DNA of 64,000 nt from the NCBI RefSeq assembly GCF_033843265.1, contig NZ_JAWXRD010000040.1, forward strand, positions 930,001 to 994,000, read 5' to 3'. The notes under the pieces were generated by a model. The model made no database searches. It was not told the origin of the DNA and worked only from the letters and a program-made list of their open reading frames with translations. The DNA is from Scandinavium lactucae (lineage in GTDB: Bacteria > Pseudomonadota > Gammaproteobacteria > Enterobacterales > Enterobacteriaceae). Both the position numbers and the translations under genes were made by a program. This document shows positions 35,251 to 44,106 of this stretch, one piece after another. Numbering within the stretch: position 1 is the stretch's first letter; each line of letters begins with the position of its first letter.

Positions 35251-36362
35251 TTCGCCGCTCCGGGTTTGCCCTCGCCGGTAATCACTTCATCGCCCTCTGC
35301 AAGCCCTTTCACCACTTCAACGTCGGTGTCGTTGCGCGTACCGATGGTCACTTCGCGCTCTTTCACCTCACCGTTACGCAGCAGGCGCACGTTGTAACGA
35401 TTATCGCCAACCGCATCGCCGAGGGACGAGAGTGGGATGGTCAGCACGTTGTTGACTCCGGAAAGTTGAATATGCACCTGAGCCGTCATTTCCAGGCGCA
35501 GCACGCCTCGCGGGTTAGGCACTTCAAAACGGGCATAGTAAAAAATGGCATCGTTGACCTTCTCCGGGGTCGGCAGAATGTCTTTCAGGGTGCCTTCGTA
35601 GCGGGTGAGCGGATCGCCCAACACGGTGAACCAGGCTTTCTGCCCCGGTTTAAGATGAATAACGTCGGCCTCAGACACCTGCGCTTTCACCAGCATGGTG
35701 CTGAGGTCGGCCAGGGTCAGAATGTTTGGTGCCTGCTGCGCGGCAATCACCGTCTGGCCTTGCAGAGTGGTAATTTGCGTCACTTCCCCGGCCATCGGGG
35801 CCAGAATGCGGGTGTAATCGAGATTGGTTTTGGCGGTGTCGAGCGTCGCCTGATTGCGCTTGATCTGCGCATCAATGGTGCCAATCTGCGCGTCTTTTAC
35901 CGCCACGTCGGTGGCGGTGGTATCGAGATCCTGCCGCGAAATCAGCTGGGTTTTTGCCAGTTGCAGATTACGGGCATAGGTCACCTGCGCGAGCTTACGC
36001 TCCGCCAGTGCCTGTAAGCGCTGAGCGCGCAGCTCCATCAGCGTGGCTTCCACTTCTTTAATCTGGTTTTGCGCCTGTTCAGGATCGATAACCCCTAACA
36101 ACTGGTCTTTTTTCACCTTATCGCCAATCGCCACTGACAGCGTTTTCAACTGGCCGCTGACCTGCGCCCCGACGTCAACCTTACGCAGAGCATCGAGTTT
36201 CCCGGTCGCCAGCACGCTCTGTTGCAGATCGCTTTTACGGACAATCAGCGTCTGATAACTCGGTAACGGCGCGTTCAGCGTCCGCCATAACCAGACCCCG
36301 CCCAGCAGCACCAACACCGCCAGAATCAGGTAACCTTTTTTGCGTTTTCCCTTTAGCTTCAT
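35247..36362 (-). CDS. macA: Efflux periplasmic adaptor MacA
   Basis: The 371-residue membrane-fusion protein links MacB to TolC. A single N-terminal membrane anchor (about residues 10-27, GYLILAVLVLLGGVWLW) is followed by a lipoyl half-motif (GKLDALRKVDVGAQVSG), a coiled-coil hairpin (about 95-180) and beta-barrel domains. The start is ATG 36362, which gives the E. coli length; the longer open frame to 36512 lacks conservation and runs into the ybjX promoter region. It diverges from ybjX. Confidence 0.96.
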   Translation of the reverse strand: MKLKGKRKKGYLILAVLVLLGGVWLWRTLNAPLPSYQTLIVRKSDLQQSVLATGKLDALRKVDVGAQVSGQLKTLSVAIGDKVKKDQLLGVIDPEQAQNQIKEVEATLMELRAQRLQALAERKLAQVTYARNLQLAKTQLISRQDLDTTATDVAVKDAQIGTIDAQIKRNQATLDTAKTNLDYTRILAPMAGEVTQITTLQGQTVIAAQQAPNILTLADLSTMLVKAQVSEADVIHLKPGQKAWFTVLGDPLTRYEGTLKDILPTPEKVNDAIFYYARFEVPNPRGVLRLEMTAQVHIQLSGVNNVLTIPLSSLGDAVGDNRYNVRLLRNGEVKEREVTIGTRNDTDVEVVKGLAEGDEVITGEGKPGAAK

Positions 36363-36512
36363 AAAAATCCCGAATGTTTGTCTTCTGTCGTTGATTGTAT
36401 CTAAACATTTCCTCAACGAAACCCTATCTTTCAGTGAAGCGTCTGACTCGTTGTGTCGACGTTGAAGAAGCCGTTGATAAAGTCGGCTTTTCAATCCGGC
36501 AAGGCTCTCCAA

Positions 36513-37469
36513 ATGTCACTCAACGCAGAACTTTCTTATTCAGAACAACCGACCCCAAAAACCGGCTGGCAACTGTTTCGCCTGTTGAGTAGCGGCCAAT
36601 TGATGCCGGGGCTGGCGTGGAAAAATCCGTCCTATCGCCGCAAATTTATTCTGCGTTCACTGGCGACCCCGTTCACGACTGCCACCCTACTCTCACGCCT
36701 GGCAGCGCTGCCGCAACTGCGTGAGATGTTACAGGTGCAACCGGGTTTACCGTGCCGCCTGCATCGCCCATGGCTGTCAATGAACATGCCGCGTCAGAAT
36801 GCTGCGCAGGCGCTGATGTCGCACTATGAAATCATGGCCGAGCACCTGCCAATGCCGGTGATGAATGCCTGGCTGAGTCGCCGGGGCGTAACGCTCGCGA
36901 CCCTGACTGGACGTGATGAGCAGGTCTTTAGCATCCGCCTGCTGTGCGATGCGTTTCTCGATAAAGAAGGCGAAGCGACGCTGGTATTCAGCGATGCGGA
37001 AAACACCGTGCTGGCCGAGCTTACTTTTACCTTATGTGAGTTCAACGGCAAGCAAACGATGTACATCGGCGGAATGCAGGGGGCGAAATCGCACGTCCCG
37101 CATGAGCTGATTCAGGGTGCGACCAAATCCTGTAACGGCCTGTTCCCAAAACGTCTGCTGGTGGAAACCGCAATGGTGCTGGGCCAATTGATGAAGGCAG
37201 AAGTCATTCGCGCGGTCAGTAATGAAACCCATATCTATCGTAGCGTTCGCTATCGTCGTAAAAAACAGGACAAGCTGCATGCGGATTACAACAGCTTCTG
37301 GGAATCACTGGGCGGCAGCCTCGACACCAACGGTGATTATCTGCTGCCGCTGACCATGCCGCGTAAGCCAATGGAAGAGATTGCCAGCAAAAAACGGTCG
37401 GAATACCGTCGACGTTATGAGCTGCTCGACGGCCTACAGGCGCAAACCGTCACGGTATGCCAGCGCTAA
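36513..37469 (+). CDS. ybjX: YbjX/VirK family protein (DUF535)
   Basis: The product belongs to the DUF535 (VirK/YbjX) family, which in Salmonella and Shigella is linked to PhoP regulation and resistance to antimicrobial peptides; the biochemical role is unknown. Conserved blocks include GLAWKNPSYRRKFILRSL, YIGGMQGAK and KRLLVETAMVLGQLM. The start at ATG 36513 (MSLNAELSYSEQPT, 318 residues) is favoured by AAGG eight bases before; an in-frame GTG at 36453 would add 20 basic, unlikely residues. The 3' end overlaps the convergent ybjD by four bases. No clear PhoP box was seen. Confidence 0.88.
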   Translation: MSLNAELSYSEQPTPKTGWQLFRLLSSGQLMPGLAWKNPSYRRKFILRSLATPFTTATLLSRLAALPQLREMLQVQPGLPCRLHRPWLSMNMPRQNAAQALMSHYEIMAEHLPMPVMNAWLSRRGVTLATLTGRDEQVFSIRLLCDAFLDKEGEATLVFSDAENTVLAELTFTLCEFNGKQTMYIGGMQGAKSHVPHELIQGATKSCNGLFPKRLLVETAMVLGQLMKAEVIRAVSNETHIYRSVRYRRKKQDKLHADYNSFWESLGGSLDTNGDYLLPLTMPRKPMEEIASKKRSEYRRRYELLDGLQAQTVTVCQR

Positions 37470-39124
37470 TCTGCCCGCCCGCGTGCCAACCATAGCACGC
37501 GGGAAAACATCTTACGCAACAGCACAGGAACGGCTTCCACCCCGCGTCGCCCCGCCTCCATCGCCACCTCAATGGCCAGATCCGGTTTTGACGAACGGTG
37601 AATCGCCTTGATGATTACCCGTCGCATATTCATCGGGAGCCCTTCCGGAATTTGCGCCACCCGGTGATAAACGTCATCGAAGCCCTGGCGATACATAAAA
37701 TGCTCCATATCGAGCGCCGGGAGCGTGGTCAAATGCTGACGCTCCAGCTCCCGGTCGTTATTCAGCAGGCCGCGCACCGTGGCAGCGTACTTTTTCCCGG
37801 CCTCGTCGCCATCCACCAGCACATGCCATTCAATGCCCATCCGCCGGGCGAACTTGATCAGCGGTTTAAGGCCTGACTGCGCGAACTCGATGACTTTAAT
37901 CCCTTCGGCATCGAAGTGATGACCGCACTGACGCGCCAGCTCGTTGATCACCCAGGTTTCAGTCTCGCCCTCTACCAGCAGCCAGCAGCGGGCAAACAGC
38001 GATGAGGCCCGATTAAAGCGAATATGAAACGCGATGCGCCGCCCGTCTTCCGCGCTCAGGCCGTCCGGCCCCAGACGCCAGGTGGCAACCCGGGAGGAGT
38101 CGCGCACCAGACGGCAGACATGCTCCACCGGGGTCATCGACAGCAGTTCGCCGGAATTGGTAGTGGTGATGCGCTGGAGCGGCAGCAGGTTGAGCAGATT
38201 CCAGGCCACCGACAGCATAATCGGATGCAGCCGGGTCTCCGGATCTTCCACCAACAGCAGCGGGCGTGCGTCTTTATCGAGCCGCACCGTGCCTTTGGCC
38301 TGTAACAGCGTGGAGAAAAGCCCGAGCAGGATCACCCGATGGCTGCGCCCGCCGGGTTTGTCGATCATCCGGTTGATGATATCGAGGTAACGCCAGCTGC
38401 GCTGCTCGTCATGCGAGCGACGCCGCATCAGGCGATGGCGCGATTGCACGGTGCCTTGTTCGGAAAAATAGTGTTCCAGCAGTTGCACCATCGCCGATAA
38501 ACCCTGGCGAATCTGACCATCGGATAAATTTTGCGGGCTGGTGACCAACTCGCGGGAGAGAAAATCGAGCTGACGGGCGGTGATTTCGACGTCCGGCACG
38601 TTCGGCACCGTGCCGTTACGGATCCGGCGCATAAAGCGGGCATCACGCAGGCGAAGCACCGGCATCAGGCGCACCAGATGCTGCGCCTGAGTATCAATAT
38701 CCTTGAGCGGCAGCGGACGGCCATTGCCATCAATAAAGCTGCGCAGGGTCATCACGCTGCCGTCTTCCGCCAGTTCGCCTTCCAGCCGGTAATGAATGCG
38801 CTGATACTCGTCCGGCCCCGGCACCCAACACGCGTCCAGCGGGCGATAGCGGCGCACGCGATGGCGGCCAGGCTCTAGCTCGCGAAAGGTGAGGATGATA
38901 TGCAGATGGTGTTCGCGACCCAGCACGTCCCCCGGCGGGAACCAGAAGTCTTCGCGCACAAAATGGTAGAGCTCAGATTCAGGCGACAACAACAGGGTCA
39001 GTGCATCCAGCAGGCTGGATTTACCCCATGCGTTTTCACCGATTAAGACATTGTTCTGTTCCAGCATCAACGATAAGCGGTTGATGCCGCGAAAGCCCAC
39101 GATTTCCACTCTTTCGAGAAGCAT
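37466..39124 (-). CDS. ybjD: OLD-family ATP-dependent nuclease YbjD
   Basis: The 552-residue protein has an ABC/SMC-type ATPase head with P-loop GENAWGKS (residues 29-36) and a C-terminal Toprim nuclease domain (LLVEGETETWVI, then DGDEAGKKY). This is the single-gene OLD (overcoming lysogenization defect) architecture. Homologues are DNA nucleases and some act in phage defence; the E. coli YbjD role is not settled. The gene stands alone between ybjX and aqpZ. Confidence 0.94.
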   Translation of the reverse strand: MLLERVEIVGFRGINRLSLMLEQNNVLIGENAWGKSSLLDALTLLLSPESELYHFVREDFWFPPGDVLGREHHLHIILTFRELEPGRHRVRRYRPLDACWVPGPDEYQRIHYRLEGELAEDGSVMTLRSFIDGNGRPLPLKDIDTQAQHLVRLMPVLRLRDARFMRRIRNGTVPNVPDVEITARQLDFLSRELVTSPQNLSDGQIRQGLSAMVQLLEHYFSEQGTVQSRHRLMRRRSHDEQRSWRYLDIINRMIDKPGGRSHRVILLGLFSTLLQAKGTVRLDKDARPLLLVEDPETRLHPIMLSVAWNLLNLLPLQRITTTNSGELLSMTPVEHVCRLVRDSSRVATWRLGPDGLSAEDGRRIAFHIRFNRASSLFARCWLLVEGETETWVINELARQCGHHFDAEGIKVIEFAQSGLKPLIKFARRMGIEWHVLVDGDEAGKKYAATVRGLLNNDRELERQHLTTLPALDMEHFMYRQGFDDVYHRVAQIPEGLPMNMRRVIIKAIHRSSKPDLAIEVAMEAGRRGVEAVPVLLRKMFSRVLWLARGRAD

Positions 39125-39522
39125 ACGCCCTCCACCTGAAAAGTTCCCTTTCGTTAACAGGAGTATAGCGGCAGGCGACGGGTGGTGATACCTGAAACAA
39201 AGTCAGGTGATGACAAAAAACGCCCGTGATATTTACCAACAGAAACTACTAGCGAAATAATTAATAACCACTCGCGATAAATTTATTCTTACATCAGAAT
39301 TAACTGGCAAAAAATAATCTATACTCATTTTACCTCAACTACGTGCAAGGAATGACCAGACATTAACTTAAATCAATAGTAGTGGCTTTATTTCACTGGT
39401 GAAGGGATGGCGTTAGTTCTTAAAATAACGGTTCTTAATTATGTCGTCTTCCCTTTGTGGCGATAAATAATGTCCGGTGCAGAATTTCCTGACACCGTCA
39501 CTGTTATTTCTTTGAGGTGGTT
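39125..39522. promoter_or_regulatory. ybjD/aqpZ divergent region
   Basis: This 398-nt AT-rich gap shows no credible gene. CTATACT at 39319-39325 resembles a sigma-S-type -10 element in the aqpZ direction, about 200 nt before the ATG, which would imply a long leader. The remainder holds no repeat or hairpin that I could recognise. Confidence 0.4.
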
Positions 39523-40218
39523 ATGTTCAGAAAACTGGCTGCAGAATGCTTTGGTACATTCTGGCTTGTATTTGGTGGTTGCGGTAGCGCAGTGCTGGCG
39601 GCAGGTTTCCCGGAATTAGGTATTGGTTTCGCGGGCGTGGCACTGGCATTCGGTTTAACCGTGCTGACCATGGCTTATGCTGTCGGCCATATTTCCGGTG
39701 GTCATTTTAACCCAGCAGTGACCTTGGGTCTGTGGGCTGGCGGTCGTTTCCCGGCTAAAGACATTATTGGTTATATTGTGGCTCAGCTCATCGGCGGCAT
39801 TATTGCTGCGGCAATTCTGTATCTGATTGCCAGCGGTAAAACCGGCTTTGACGCGGCGGCAAGTGGTTTCGCCTCTAACGGCTTCGGCGAGCACTCCCCG
39901 GGCGGCTATTCGATGCTGTCTGCTATCGTGATTGAAATCGTGCTGACCTGTGGCTTCCTGCTGGTTATCCTCGGCGCAACCGATAAACACGCTCCGGCGG
40001 GCTTCGCCCCTATTGCCATCGGCCTGGCGCTGACCCTGATCCACCTGATCAGCATCCCGGTAACCAACACCTCTGTGAACCCGGCACGTAGCACCGCGGT
40101 GGCTATTTTCCAGGGCGGTTGGGCGCTGCAACAGCTGTGGCTGTTCTGGGCGATGCCAATCATCGGCGGCATCCTCGGCGGCGTGCTGTACCGCACTCTG
40201 CTGGAAAAACGCGATTAA
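39523..40218 (+). CDS. aqpZ: Aquaporin Z
   Basis: The 231-residue inner-membrane water channel has six membrane helices and both NPA motifs (HFNPAVT and VNPARS), plus the GGCGSAVLAAGFPELGIG loop of E. coli AqpZ. GAGGTGGTT precedes ATG 39523; two upstream in-frame codons are not used in E. coli. It is monocistronic and ends at a terminator. Confidence 0.98.
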   Translation: MFRKLAAECFGTFWLVFGGCGSAVLAAGFPELGIGFAGVALAFGLTVLTMAYAVGHISGGHFNPAVTLGLWAGGRFPAKDIIGYIVAQLIGGIIAAAILYLIASGKTGFDAAASGFASNGFGEHSPGGYSMLSAIVIEIVLTCGFLLVILGATDKHAPAGFAPIAIGLALTLIHLISIPVTNTSVNPARSTAVAIFQGGWALQQLWLFWAMPIIGGILGGVLYRTLLEKRD

Positions 40219-40235
40219 TCATTAGTGATTTTTCT

Positions 40236-40268
40236 AAAGGCCTGGCACTGCCGGGCCTTTTCTTTTTT
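40236..40268 (+). terminator. Rho-independent terminator of aqpZ
   Basis: A 10-bp stem AAAGGCCTGG/CCGGGCCTTT (one G-T pair), five-base loop, then TCTTTTTT, 17 nt after the stop. Confidence 0.92.
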
Positions 40269-40343
40269 CTCCCCGCTTTACTCCCCTCCGCGGTTTCGGT
40301 AGTGTCAGGTGCGCTTTTGACACTATTAAGGACCTGACCGTTC

Positions 40344-41243
40344 ATGTTTTCGGGACTGCTGATTATTCTTGTGCCGCTGATTGCCGGCTATCTGATTCCA
40401 CTGCGTCACCGTTCTGCCCTGCAGTTGATTAACCGCCTGCTGAGCTGGATTGTTTACGTTATTCTGTTTTTCATGGGCATCAGCCTGGCCTTTCTGGATA
40501 ATCTCTCCAGTAATCTTCTTGCCATATTTCATTATTCAGCGGTCAGCATTGTGGTTATTCTGCTGTGCAATATTATTGCCCTGCTGTGGCTCGAACGAAC
40601 GCTCCCGTGGCACCATAACCATCAGCAGGAGAAATTACCCTCACGAATTGCAATGGCTCTGGAATCATTGCAGCTGTGCGGCGTGGTATTACTCGGTTTT
40701 CTGTTGGGGCTTACCGGCTGGCCCATTTTGCAGCACGCCACCGAAGCCAGCGAATATACCTTGATATTCCTTTTATTCCTGATTGGTATCCAACTGCGAA
40801 ACAACGGCATGACCCTGAAGCAGATTGTCCTTAATCGTCGGGGAATGATTGTGGCAGTGGTTGTGGCGCTGAGTTCACTGTTTGCCGGGGTGATTAACGC
40901 CTTTATTCTCGATCTGCCGCTGAAAACCGGCCTGGCAATGGCCTCCGGTTTTGGCTGGTATTCGCTGTCCGGTATTTTAATGACCGAATCTTTCGGGCCG
41001 GTGATTGGCAGTGCCGCCTTCTTTAACGATCTGGCACGTGAACTGATTGCTATTATGCTGATCCCGGGTCTGGTGCTACGCCATCGTTCCACCGCGTTGG
41101 GGATTTGCGGCGCGACCTCGATGGACTTCACCCTGCCGGTATTACAACGTTCCGGCGGGGTGGAAATCGTGCCTGCGGCCATCGTGCATGGCTTTATTCT
41201 GAGCCTGCTGGTGCCGCTGCTGATGGCCTTTTTCTCCGCCTAA
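40344..41243 (+). CDS. lysO: Lysine exporter LysO
   Basis: The 299-residue inner-membrane protein exports L-lysine and toxic analogues such as thialysine. It has about eight hydrophobic segments. Its sequence follows E. coli YbjE/LysO, including GFGWYSLSGILMTESFGPVIGSAAFFNDLAREL in part and CGATSMDFTLPVLQR. AAGGA lies upstream of ATG 40344. It stands between aqpZ and hcp. In E. coli expression is controlled by ArgP; no site was resolved here. Confidence 0.96.
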   Translation: MFSGLLIILVPLIAGYLIPLRHRSALQLINRLLSWIVYVILFFMGISLAFLDNLSSNLLAIFHYSAVSIVVILLCNIIALLWLERTLPWHHNHQQEKLPSRIAMALESLQLCGVVLLGFLLGLTGWPILQHATEASEYTLIFLLFLIGIQLRNNGMTLKQIVLNRRGMIVAVVVALSSLFAGVINAFILDLPLKTGLAMASGFGWYSLSGILMTESFGPVIGSAAFFNDLARELIAIMLIPGLVLRHRSTALGICGATSMDFTLPVLQRSGGVEIVPAAIVHGFILSLLVPLLMAFFSA

Positions 41244-41279
41244 TCTACCTCTCTGGCGGTAGGTCTCCTGCCGCCAAAA

Positions 41280-41375
41280 TTGCGTTAAATCAATCTCCCG
41301 CTAAGTTGCCCGATAATTCCCTTTTCAGCACTGCATCACAGGCTTACCCTTAAACATGCATTTTATATATAACTT
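41280..41375 (+). promoter_or_regulatory. hcp promoter region: FNR box and NsrR site
   Basis: TTGCGTTAAATCAA (41280-41293) matches the FNR consensus at 8 of 10 defined positions. AACATGCATTT (41353-41363) matches the NsrR half-site AAGATGCATTT at 10 of 11, and the following 11 bases, after one spacer base, match the opposite half at 7 of 11. FNR activation and NsrR repression are known for E. coli hcp-hcr. The NsrR site ends 14 nt before the ATG. Confidence 0.72.
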
Positions 41376-41389
41376 TAAAAGGTGTGACC

Positions 41390-43042
41390 ATGTTCTGTGT
41401 GCAATGTGAACAAACCATCCGTACTCCCGCCGGAAACGGCTGTGCTTACGCCCAGGGTATGTGCGGCAAAACGGCACAAACCTCTGACCTTCAGGATCTA
41501 CTGATTGCCACTCTGCAGGGGCTGTCAGCCTGGGCGGTGAAAGCCCGCGAGTTGGACATCATCAGCCATGAGGTCGATAGTTTCGCCCCGCGCGCCTTCT
41601 TCTCCACTCTCACCAACGTCAACTTTGATTCCCCTCGCATCGTGGGCTACGCCCGTGAGGCCATTGCCCTGCGCGAATCCTTGAAAGCACAATGCCTGGC
41701 GAAAGATGCCCGTGCCGCGGTGGATAACCCGATGGCCGATTTACAGCTGGTGAGCGATGACCTCGGCGAGTTACAGCGCCAGGCCGAAATGTTTACCCCG
41801 AACAAAGATAAAGCCGCCATTGGCGACAACATTCTTGGCCTGCGTTTACTGTGCCTGTACGGCCTGAAAGGCGCTGCGGCGTATATGGAACACGCCCACG
41901 TGCTTGGCCAGTACGATAACGAGATTTATGCCCAGTACCATAAAATCATGGCCTGGCTCGGCACCTGGCCTGCGGACATGAATGCCCTGCTGGAATGTTC
42001 GATGGAAATCGGCCAGATGAACTTTAAGGTGATGAGTATTCTGGATAGCGGCGAAACCAACGCCTACGGCCATCCCACTCCGACGCAGGTCAACGTCAAA
42101 GCGGTAGCGGGCAAAGCGATTCTGATCTCCGGCCACGACCTGAAAGATCTCTACAATTTGCTGCTGCAAACCGAAGGCACCGGGGTGAATGTCTATACCC
42201 ACGGCGAAATGCTGCCTGCACATGGCTACCCGGAGCTGCGTAAATTCAAACATCTGGTCGGCAACTACGGCAGCGGCTGGCAGAACCAGCAGGTCGAATT
42301 TGCCCGCTTCCCGGGCCCAGTGGTGATGACCTCCAACTGCATTATCGACCCGACAGTGGGCGATTATGATCAGCGTATCTGGACCCGCAGCATCGTCGGC
42401 TGGCCAAACGTCAGCCATCTTGAAGGGGATGATTTCACCCCGGTGATTGAACAGGCGCAACAGCTGGCGGGCTTCCCATATAGCGAAATCGAGCACCTGA
42501 TCACCGTCGGCTTTGGCCGTCAGACGCTGCTTGGCGCAGCGGATACGCTGATTGATTTGGTCAGCCGTGAAAAACTGCGTCACATCTTCCTTGTAGGCGG
42601 CTGTGATGGCGAACGCACCGAACGGAGCTATTTCACCGATTTCGCCACCAGCGTGCCGGACGACTGCCTGGTAATGACCCTCGCCTGCGGGAAATACCGC
42701 TTCAATAAACTGGATTTCGGCAACATCGAAGGCCTGCCGCGTCTGGTCGACGCCGGACAGTGTAACGACGCCTACTCGGCAATTATCCTGGCGGTGACGC
42801 TGGCTGAAAAACTGGGCTGCGGCGTGAATGATTTGCCGCTGTCACTGGTGCTGTCGTGGTTCGAGCAGAAGGCCATCGTTATCCTCCTGACCCTGCTGTC
42901 ACTTGGAGTGAAAAACATCGTCACCGGCCCTACCGCGCCAGGCTTCCTGACCCCTGACCTGCTGGCGGTGCTGAACGACAAGTTTGGCCTGCGTTCGATT
43001 ACCACCGTTGAGCAGGACTTACAGCAGATGCTGTGCGCGTAA
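41390..43042 (+). CDS. hcp: Hydroxylamine reductase / hybrid cluster protein (NO reductase)
   Basis: The 550-residue protein carries a [4Fe-4S] cluster on the N-terminal cysteines (CVQCEQTIRTPAGNGC and GMCG) and the hybrid Fe-S-O cluster. It reduces nitric oxide at low concentration under anaerobiosis, with Hcr as electron donor. ATG 41390 gives the E. coli length; an upstream in-frame GTG at 41384 is disfavoured. It forms an operon with hcr, 10 nt downstream. Confidence 0.97.
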   Translation: MFCVQCEQTIRTPAGNGCAYAQGMCGKTAQTSDLQDLLIATLQGLSAWAVKARELDIISHEVDSFAPRAFFSTLTNVNFDSPRIVGYAREAIALRESLKAQCLAKDARAAVDNPMADLQLVSDDLGELQRQAEMFTPNKDKAAIGDNILGLRLLCLYGLKGAAAYMEHAHVLGQYDNEIYAQYHKIMAWLGTWPADMNALLECSMEIGQMNFKVMSILDSGETNAYGHPTPTQVNVKAVAGKAILISGHDLKDLYNLLLQTEGTGVNVYTHGEMLPAHGYPELRKFKHLVGNYGSGWQNQQVEFARFPGPVVMTSNCIIDPTVGDYDQRIWTRSIVGWPNVSHLEGDDFTPVIEQAQQLAGFPYSEIEHLITVGFGRQTLLGAADTLIDLVSREKLRHIFLVGGCDGERTERSYFTDFATSVPDDCLVMTLACGKYRFNKLDFGNIEGLPRLVDAGQCNDAYSAIILAVTLAEKLGCGVNDLPLSLVLSWFEQKAIVILLTLLSLGVKNIVTGPTAPGFLTPDLLAVLNDKFGLRSITTVEQDLQQMLCA

Positions 43043-43052
43043 GGAGACCACG

Positions 43053-44021
43053 ATGACTATGCCCACTTCTCAATGCCCGTGGCGGATGCAGGTGCATCAC
43101 ATTCAGCAGGAAACCCCGGATGTGTGGACCCTGTCGCTGCTCTGTCACGACCATTATCCCTATCGCGCCGGGCAATATGCGCTGGTCAGTATCCGCAATA
43201 CGGCGGACACGTTGCGCGCCTACACCCTGTCTTCTACGCCCGGCGTGAGCGAATACATCACGCTGACCGTGCGGCGAATTGATGACGGGAAAGGCTCGGA
43301 ATGGCTGACGCGCGAAGTGAAACGCGGCGACTATCTGTGGCTGTCCGATGCGCAAGGGGAATTCACCTGCGACGATAAACCTGACGATAAGATGCTTTTG
43401 CTGGCGGCAGGCTGCGGCGTTACGCCGGTGATGTCGATGCGCCGTTGGCTGGCAAAATATCGTCCGGACACCGACGTGCAGGTGATTTTTAGCGTGCGTT
43501 CACCAGAAGATGTGATTTTTGCCGACGAATGGCGGCAGTATCCGCTGACCTTGGTAGCAGAGCATCACGCCGCCCACGGGTTTGTCGCCGGACGCCTCAG
43601 CGCATCAATACTCGAAAGCGTGCCTGATCTCGCACAACGCACAGTAATGACCTGCGGTCCGGCCCCCTACATGGACTGGGTGGAAGAAAATGTGAAAGCG
43701 CTGGGCGTGACGCGTTTCTACAAAGAACAATTCTTCACCCCGGTGGCGGAAGCGGCAACCAGTGGACTGAAAATCACCACCCTGCAACCGGCGAAAGCAT
43801 TTTATGCGCCGGTCGGGACTACACTGCTGGAAGCGCTGGAAAGCAATCACGTGGCGGTCAATGCTGCCTGTCGCGCGGGCGTGTGCGGCTGCTGCAAAAC
43901 CCGGGTGGTCAGCGGGGAGTATCGCGTCACCAGTACCATGACGCTGAGTGAAGAAGAGCAGCAGCAGGGCTATGTCTTGGCCTGCTCCTGCCATCCGCAA
44001 AGCGATTTGGTTCTGGCCTGA
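43053..44021 (+). CDS. hcr: NADH oxidoreductase Hcr
   Basis: The 322-residue reductase passes electrons from NADH to Hcp. The N-terminal ferredoxin-reductase domain binds FAD (RAYTLSS) and NAD (GCGVTP..SM). A C-terminal plant-type [2Fe-2S] domain carries CRAGVCGCC and a final cysteine. AAGGAG lies seven bases before ATG 43053. The frame is open back into hcp but that part is not conserved. Cotranscribed with hcp. Confidence 0.97.
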   Translation: MTMPTSQCPWRMQVHHIQQETPDVWTLSLLCHDHYPYRAGQYALVSIRNTADTLRAYTLSSTPGVSEYITLTVRRIDDGKGSEWLTREVKRGDYLWLSDAQGEFTCDDKPDDKMLLLAAGCGVTPVMSMRRWLAKYRPDTDVQVIFSVRSPEDVIFADEWRQYPLTLVAEHHAAHGFVAGRLSASILESVPDLAQRTVMTCGPAPYMDWVEENVKALGVTRFYKEQFFTPVAEAATSGLKITTLQPAKAFYAPVGTTLLEALESNHVAVNAACRAGVCGCCKTRVVSGEYRVTSTMTLSEEEQQQGYVLACSCHPQSDLVLA

Positions 44022-44065
44022 CACCTGACCTGATTAATCGCCCCGGGCACTCCAGTGAGTTTCAT

Positions 44066-44073
44066 CTAAGCTT
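44066..44073 (+). promoter_or_regulatory. Possible sigma-S -10 element for poxB
   Basis: CTAAGCTT resembles the sigma-S -10 consensus CTATACTT at 6 of 8 positions and lies 34 nt before the poxB ATG. PoxB is a classical RpoS-dependent gene in E. coli. No supporting -35 was assigned. Confidence 0.35.
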
Positions 44074-44106
44074 GTAAGCGGTATCACAAAAAGGAGATGG
44101 AATCCC

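Noticed and set aside
36363..36512. PhoP box upstream of ybjX
   Set aside because: GTTTG/GTTTA-like words occur but not as a direct repeat with the required spacing.
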